From: Candidatus Krumholzibacteriia bacterium | GTDB taxonomy: Bacteria; Krumholzibacteriota; Krumholzibacteriia; LZORAL124-64-63 | Assembly (NCBI GenBank): GCA_030592845.1 | Contig: JAUVII010000018.1 | Coordinates: 1 to 32,099, forward strand | DNA: 32,099 nucleotides | Direction: 5' to 3' | Shown: positions 26,952 through 32,099 of the stretch, piece after piece | How the letters are laid out: each line of letters begins with the position of its first letter | Numbering within the stretch: position 1 is the first letter of the stretch | Made by a program: the position numbers and the translations under genes | The notes under the pieces: generated by a model | Database searches by the model: none | What the model was told of the DNA's origin: nothing | Seen by the model: the letters and a program-made list of their open reading frames with translations, nothing else

Positions 26952-26952
26952 C

Positions 26953-26982
26953 CCGGAATACAGATCCGGCGGTGACTTTTTT
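26953..26982 (+). terminator. Weak terminator-like hairpin after glmM
   Basis: CCGGA-ATACAGA-TCCGG then a T6 run after 7 nt; only 5 bp stem. Confidence 0.3.
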
Positions 26983-27065
26983 CCCGTTTGGCCTTATCAT
27001 GAGCCGGAAATTTTGACTTATTGCGCGAAACCTGAATTTGCGCCTGAAATACGGAGGATTTACCG

Positions 27066-28886
<1,821 letters not shown>

Positions 28887-28913
28887 TCGTCGTTTGAATT
28901 GCCCTGCGGGACA

Positions 28914-28945
28914 AAAGGCCGTGACATCGTGTCACGGCCTTTTTC
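28914..28945. terminator. Rho-independent terminator after glmS
   Basis: AAAGGCCGTGACA-TCG-TGTCACGGCCTTT, perfect 13 bp stem with T-run. Confidence 0.9.
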
Positions 28946-28951
28946 GGTTCC

Positions 28952-28983
28952 GGACTCCTCCGCCATCCATGGCTCCGGAGTCC
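28952..28983. other. Second hairpin inside the glmS-tail inverted repeat
   Basis: GGACTCC..GCCAT-CC-ATGGC..GGAGTCC: two paired helices (7 bp and 5 bp) separated by a symmetric 3x3 internal loop. Confidence 0.65.
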
Positions 28984-29121
28984 TCCACACGCCCGCAGGT
29001 CAATCCAAACGACGATCACTCCGCGCCGCAGCACCCTTGGCCAAATTGCCTTGGTCACCGCGGCCCGGCTGATATATGCTACATCCGCACTGAAACAATC
29101 TTCACAGGAACGGGAGTGGGC

Positions 29122-29502
29122 ATGGAACGCAAGATCATCAAGACCGACAAAGCGCCGGCGGCCATCGGGCCCTACAGCCAGGCCAACGCGGCGGGGGGAT
29201 TTTTGTTTACGGCGGGACAGATTCCGTTGGACCCGGCAACCATGGAAGTGGTGGGGGAGACGGCGGCCGAACAGGCGCGGCTGGCACTGACCAACGCCAG
29301 GAATGTCGTTGAAGCCGGGGGGCTGACCCTGGAAAATGTTTTGAAGGTCACGGTCTTCATCCGGGACATGGGAGAGTTCGGTGCCATCAACGAAGTTTAT
29401 CAGACCTTTTTCAGCGGGGAACCTCCTGCGCGGTCGGTGGTTGAAGTGTCCGGGCTGCCGAAAGATGTACTGGTTGAAGTCGAAATGATTGCTTATGGTT
29501 GA
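29122..29502 (+). CDS. ridA: RidA family reactive intermediate/imine deaminase
   Basis: KAPAAIGPYSQANAAGGFLFTAGQIPLDP, NVLKVTVFIRDMGEFGAINEVYQTFF, PPARSVVEVSGLPKDVLVEVEMIA. Confidence 0.95.
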   Translation: MERKIIKTDKAPAAIGPYSQANAAGGFLFTAGQIPLDPATMEVVGETAAEQARLALTNARNVVEAGGLTLENVLKVTVFIRDMGEFGAINEVYQTFFSGEPPARSVVEVSGLPKDVLVEVEMIAYG

Positions 29503-29507
29503 TTCAT

Positions 29508-29541
29508 GGCAGCCGCGATATCCTGAACGGAGGCGGCTGCC
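29508..29541 (+). terminator. Terminator-like hairpin after ridA
   Basis: GGCAGCCGC ... GCGGCTGCC 9 bp stem with 16 nt loop, no strong T-tract. Confidence 0.4.
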
Positions 29542-29559
29542 TTGAAATTCGAGACAGGC

Positions 29560-29657
29560 GGGAATGAGTGTGGTCTGGTGACTGCCGGGGACTTCAAATC
29601 CTTCTGTCGGGCGCGTTTACCGTCCGAGGTGGGTTCGATTCCCACACATTCCCGCCA
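29560..29657 (+). tRNA. selC: tRNA-Sec (TCA), selenocysteine tRNA, CCA encoded
   Basis: GGGAATGA/ACATTCCC acceptor (7 pairs plus one mismatch at position 8), 6 bp D-stem GTGGTC-TGGT-GACTGC, anticodon arm GGGGA-CTTCAAA-TCCTT (TCA), long variable arm TCGGGCG...CGTCCGA, T-arm GTGGG-TTCGATT-CCCAC, GCCA end, then T7. Confidence 0.93.
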
Positions 29658-29683
29658 CTTTTTTTGTATTCCATCCATTCCCT

Positions 29684-30595
29684 GTGGAGAATGACTTGAG
29701 CCGCCTTCTTGTGATCGCCAATCCCTATTCCGGCAACGCCCGCAAACGGACCGACCCCGGCACGGTTGCCGATCACCTGCGGGGAATGGGCCACGAAGTC
29801 GATGTCCATCTGACAACGTGCCCGCACGACGCCACGGTTCAGGCGGAACAGGCCAAGGGGCATTGCGATCTGGTGGTGGCCCTCGGCGGGGATGGAACCG
29901 TACATGAAGTTGCGGTCGGTCTGGCGGGCACCGGCTGTCCCATGGCCGTGATTCCGTCGGGCAGCGGCAACGACTTCGCCACCGGGATCGGGTGTGCCAC
30001 GGTGGAAGATGGCCTGGCCACCATTGCTTCGGGACATGATATCCCCCTTGATGTCTGCGCCCTGGACGGGGAAAAATTCGTCAATTCCCTGGGCCTTCTG
30101 GCCAGCGGGCGGATTTCCGGCGGAGCGTCCCACCTGTGGCGGTGGCTGGGCGGCGCCCGGTACACGCTGGCAGCCGTGGAGACCCTGGTGAAATACCGGG
30201 GGCAGGAAGTGCTCTGGGAGGTCGGTGCCAAGGACGGTGGCAAAGAGGAAATATCCGGTCGGTTCTTTTTCGCCGAGATCTGCAACGGGCCCCTGACCGG
30301 GGGCGGCTTCCGCTTCGCGCCGGACGCGCGTTTCGACGACGGCCTGATGGATGCCTGCCTGATCCGTCCGGTGGGTCCGGTGACAGGTCTGAAACTGCTG
30401 CCGGCCGCCTCGCGGGGAGACAGGGTCGACCACGAGGCCATAGACGTCGTCCGTTGCCGAACCCTGGCTTTCACCAGCGACCAACCGGTGGCGGTCCATC
30501 TCGACGGAGAGCCCAAGGTGATTCCGGCCGGCCGTCATTTGATCGAAGTCCTGAAGGAAAAACTGATCGTACGCATGGGGAAAGACGCAGGATGA
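29684..30595 (+). CDS. Diacylglycerol/lipid kinase family protein (YegS/BmrU-like)
   Basis: LLVIANPYSGNARKR, DLVVALGGDGTVHEVAVGLAGTGCPMAVIPSGSGNDFATGIG, ARFDDGLMDACLIRP, HLDGEPKVIPAG. Confidence 0.9.
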   Translation: MENDLSRLLVIANPYSGNARKRTDPGTVADHLRGMGHEVDVHLTTCPHDATVQAEQAKGHCDLVVALGGDGTVHEVAVGLAGTGCPMAVIPSGSGNDFATGIGCATVEDGLATIASGHDIPLDVCALDGEKFVNSLGLLASGRISGGASHLWRWLGGARYTLAAVETLVKYRGQEVLWEVGAKDGGKEEISGRFFFAEICNGPLTGGGFRFAPDARFDDGLMDACLIRPVGPVTGLKLLPAASRGDRVDHEAIDVVRCRTLAFTSDQPVAVHLDGEPKVIPAGRHLIEVLKEKLIVRMGKDAG

Positions 30596-31257
30596 AAAAC
30601 TGCCGGGCAGGAAAGTCGGGACATCTCCGCGGCCTGTTCGGCCGGGTTTTTTCTTTCTTGTTCCTGATGGTCGCCTCCATCGTGTCGGTGCCCGCCGGAG
30701 GGCAGACTGTGGTTGATATTCCCGACTCGACCCTCGGCGATGTTCTGCCGGCGGAAATTCCCCAACCCACACCGGGCGCCCTGGAAATCGAAGAAGTCGA
30801 TCTCTGGTCCACCGGCGTCAGCCCCACGGGCGCGGTGCTCGCGACCCCTCTTTTTCCGGGATGGGGCCAACTGTACACCGACAATTCCTGGAAGGCCGCC
30901 CTGGCCTACGGCTCGGAGATGTACTTCTGGACCAATATCCTGAGCCGGGACCGCCAGGCCGTGCGGGCGCGCGATCTGGCCAACACCTTTCCGGCGGACG
31001 ATCCCAACTACACCCGTTACAACGCCATCGCCGAGGAGAGTTGGGAGCAGATGCGGGATTTCGCCTGGTGGTCCGGCGGCGTGCTGTTGATTATCGCCCT
31101 GGATGCCTACGTGGGCGCCCATCTGTTCAACTTCGACAGGGATCCGATACCGGTGCCGGACCGCTGGGACGATACCTTCGGCCCGGTGGCCGAAAGCGTC
31201 GGATTCAGCGATCCCGGACCCACGATGGTCGTTTTCCAGTGGCGAAAGAAGTTCTGA
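30592..31257 (+). CDS. DUF5683-like membrane/envelope protein
   Basis: N-terminal signal-like segment; ATPLFPGWGQLYTDNSWKAALAYGSEMYFW and later DAYVGAHLFNFD resemble DUF5683; ATGA overlap with upstream gene. Confidence 0.6.
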   Translation: MKNCRAGKSGHLRGLFGRVFSFLFLMVASIVSVPAGGQTVVDIPDSTLGDVLPAEIPQPTPGALEIEEVDLWSTGVSPTGAVLATPLFPGWGQLYTDNSWKAALAYGSEMYFWTNILSRDRQAVRARDLANTFPADDPNYTRYNAIAEESWEQMRDFAWWSGGVLLIIALDAYVGAHLFNFDRDPIPVPDRWDDTFGPVAESVGFSDPGPTMVVFQWRKKF

Positions 31258-31330
31258 GCCCTATCTTTGAGGGCTGTTCTCAGTATTTAACCAGATCCCT
31301 GTCCCATTACCGGAGCGGATACGAAGCAGC

Positions 31331-32099
31331 ATGGCCTTCAATCGGGAAAAAACGCGCAATTTCTGCATCATAGCCCATATCGACCACGGCAAGAGCACCC
31401 TGGCCGACCGGCTGCTCGAGCACACCGGTACGCTCACCGGCAAGGCCATGCAGGAGCAGGTCCTCGATTCCATGGATCTGGAACGTGAGCGCGGAATCAC
31501 CATCAAGAGCCATCCCATCCGCATGGATTACAAGGACCCCCGGGGCGAGGCCTGGACCCTCAACCTGATCGACACTCCGGGCCACGTGGATTTTCATTAC
31601 GAAGTGAGCCGCAGCCTGGCCGCCTGTGAGGGCGCGCTGCTGGTGGTGGACGCTGTGCAGGGGGTGCAGGCCCAGACCATCAACAATATGTATCTGGCCC
31701 TCGAACATGATCTGGCCATCATGCCGGTCATCAACAAGATCGATCTGCCCGCCGCCCGGGTGGATTACGTCATGGAGCAGTTCATCGACCTGCTGGGCTG
31801 TGATCCCGATGAAGTCATCCTGGTGAGCGCCAAGACCGGTGAGGGTGTCGACAATCTGCTCGACGCGATCGTCGCGCAGGTGCCGGCGCCGTCCGGTGAT
31901 CCCGATGCCCAACCCCAGGCCTTGATTTTCGATTCCATCTTCGACCCCTACGTGGGTGCGGTGGCTTATGTTCGCATGTTCGCCGGGACCATAAAGAAGG
32001 GCGAAAAGATCAGGCTCTTCGGAAACGACAAGCAGTTCGAGGTGGGGGACATCGGTTGGTTCCGGCTGGACAGGATTTCCCAGCCATCCTTGACCGCGG
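31331..32099 (+). CDS. lepA: Elongation factor 4 (LepA), 3'-truncated by window end
   Basis: [92 protein letters not shown]; open to window end and so absent from the ORF track. Confidence 0.95.
   Translation, partial: MAFNREKTRNFCIIAHIDHGKSTLADRLLEHTGTLTGKAMQEQVLDSMDLERERGITIKSHPIRMDYKDPRGEAWTLNLIDTPGHVDFHYEVSRSLAACEGALLVVDAVQGVQAQTINNMYLALEHDLAIMPVINKIDLPAARVDYVMEQFIDLLGCDPDEVILVSAKTGEGVDNLLDAIVAQVPAPSGDPDAQPQALIFDSIFDPYVGAVAYVRMFAGTIKKGEKIRLFGNDKQFEVGDIGWFRLDRISQPSLTA

Noticed and set aside
28911-28991. Tn7 terminal sequences between the two glmS-tail arms
   Set aside because: No TGT...ACA ends in correct orientation and no repeated TnsB-like sites seen; spacer is explained by two hairpins.
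29122-29502. RidA as part of a toxin or defence cluster
   Set aside because: Ordinary RidA with housekeeping neighbours; no supporting genes.

Overview
GC-rich bacterial chromosomal window, mostly housekeeping and cell-envelope genes. In order: C25 (gingipain-like) protease with a FlgD/T9SS-like C-terminal domain (5'-truncated); SpoIID/LytB protein; GH3 (NagZ-like) hydrolase; tRNA-Asp; M49-like metallopeptidase lipoprotein; convergent lipoprotein of unknown family; queE-queC; and on the minus strand a radical SAM/SPASM protein, KDO transferase (waaA) and GT9 heptosyltransferase-like gene. Then tandem CNNM/CBS proteins, a DUF1844 protein, a beta-barrel protein with thrombospondin-3 repeats, mazG (-), uvrA, a sensorless histidine kinase plus receiver-only regulator, tRNA-Phe and tRNA-Thr, glmM, glmS, ridA, tRNA-Sec (selC), a lipid kinase, a DUF5683-like protein and lepA (3'-truncated). 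No defence system, phage, CRISPR array or transposase was found. The most unusual signals are structural. (1) A ~65 bp inverted, diverged copy of the glmS 3' end plus ~24 bp downstream (the stretch corresponding to attTn7) lies ~80 bp beyond the real glmS end and encloses two further hairpins. (2) A 36 bp-arm inverted repeat lies between the convergent barrel/TSP3 gene and mazG. (3) Four tandem 11-12 bp repeats lie between uvrA and the histidine kinase gene. (4) A selenocysteine tRNA gene is present. All family assignments come from motif recognition by eye; no searches were run.
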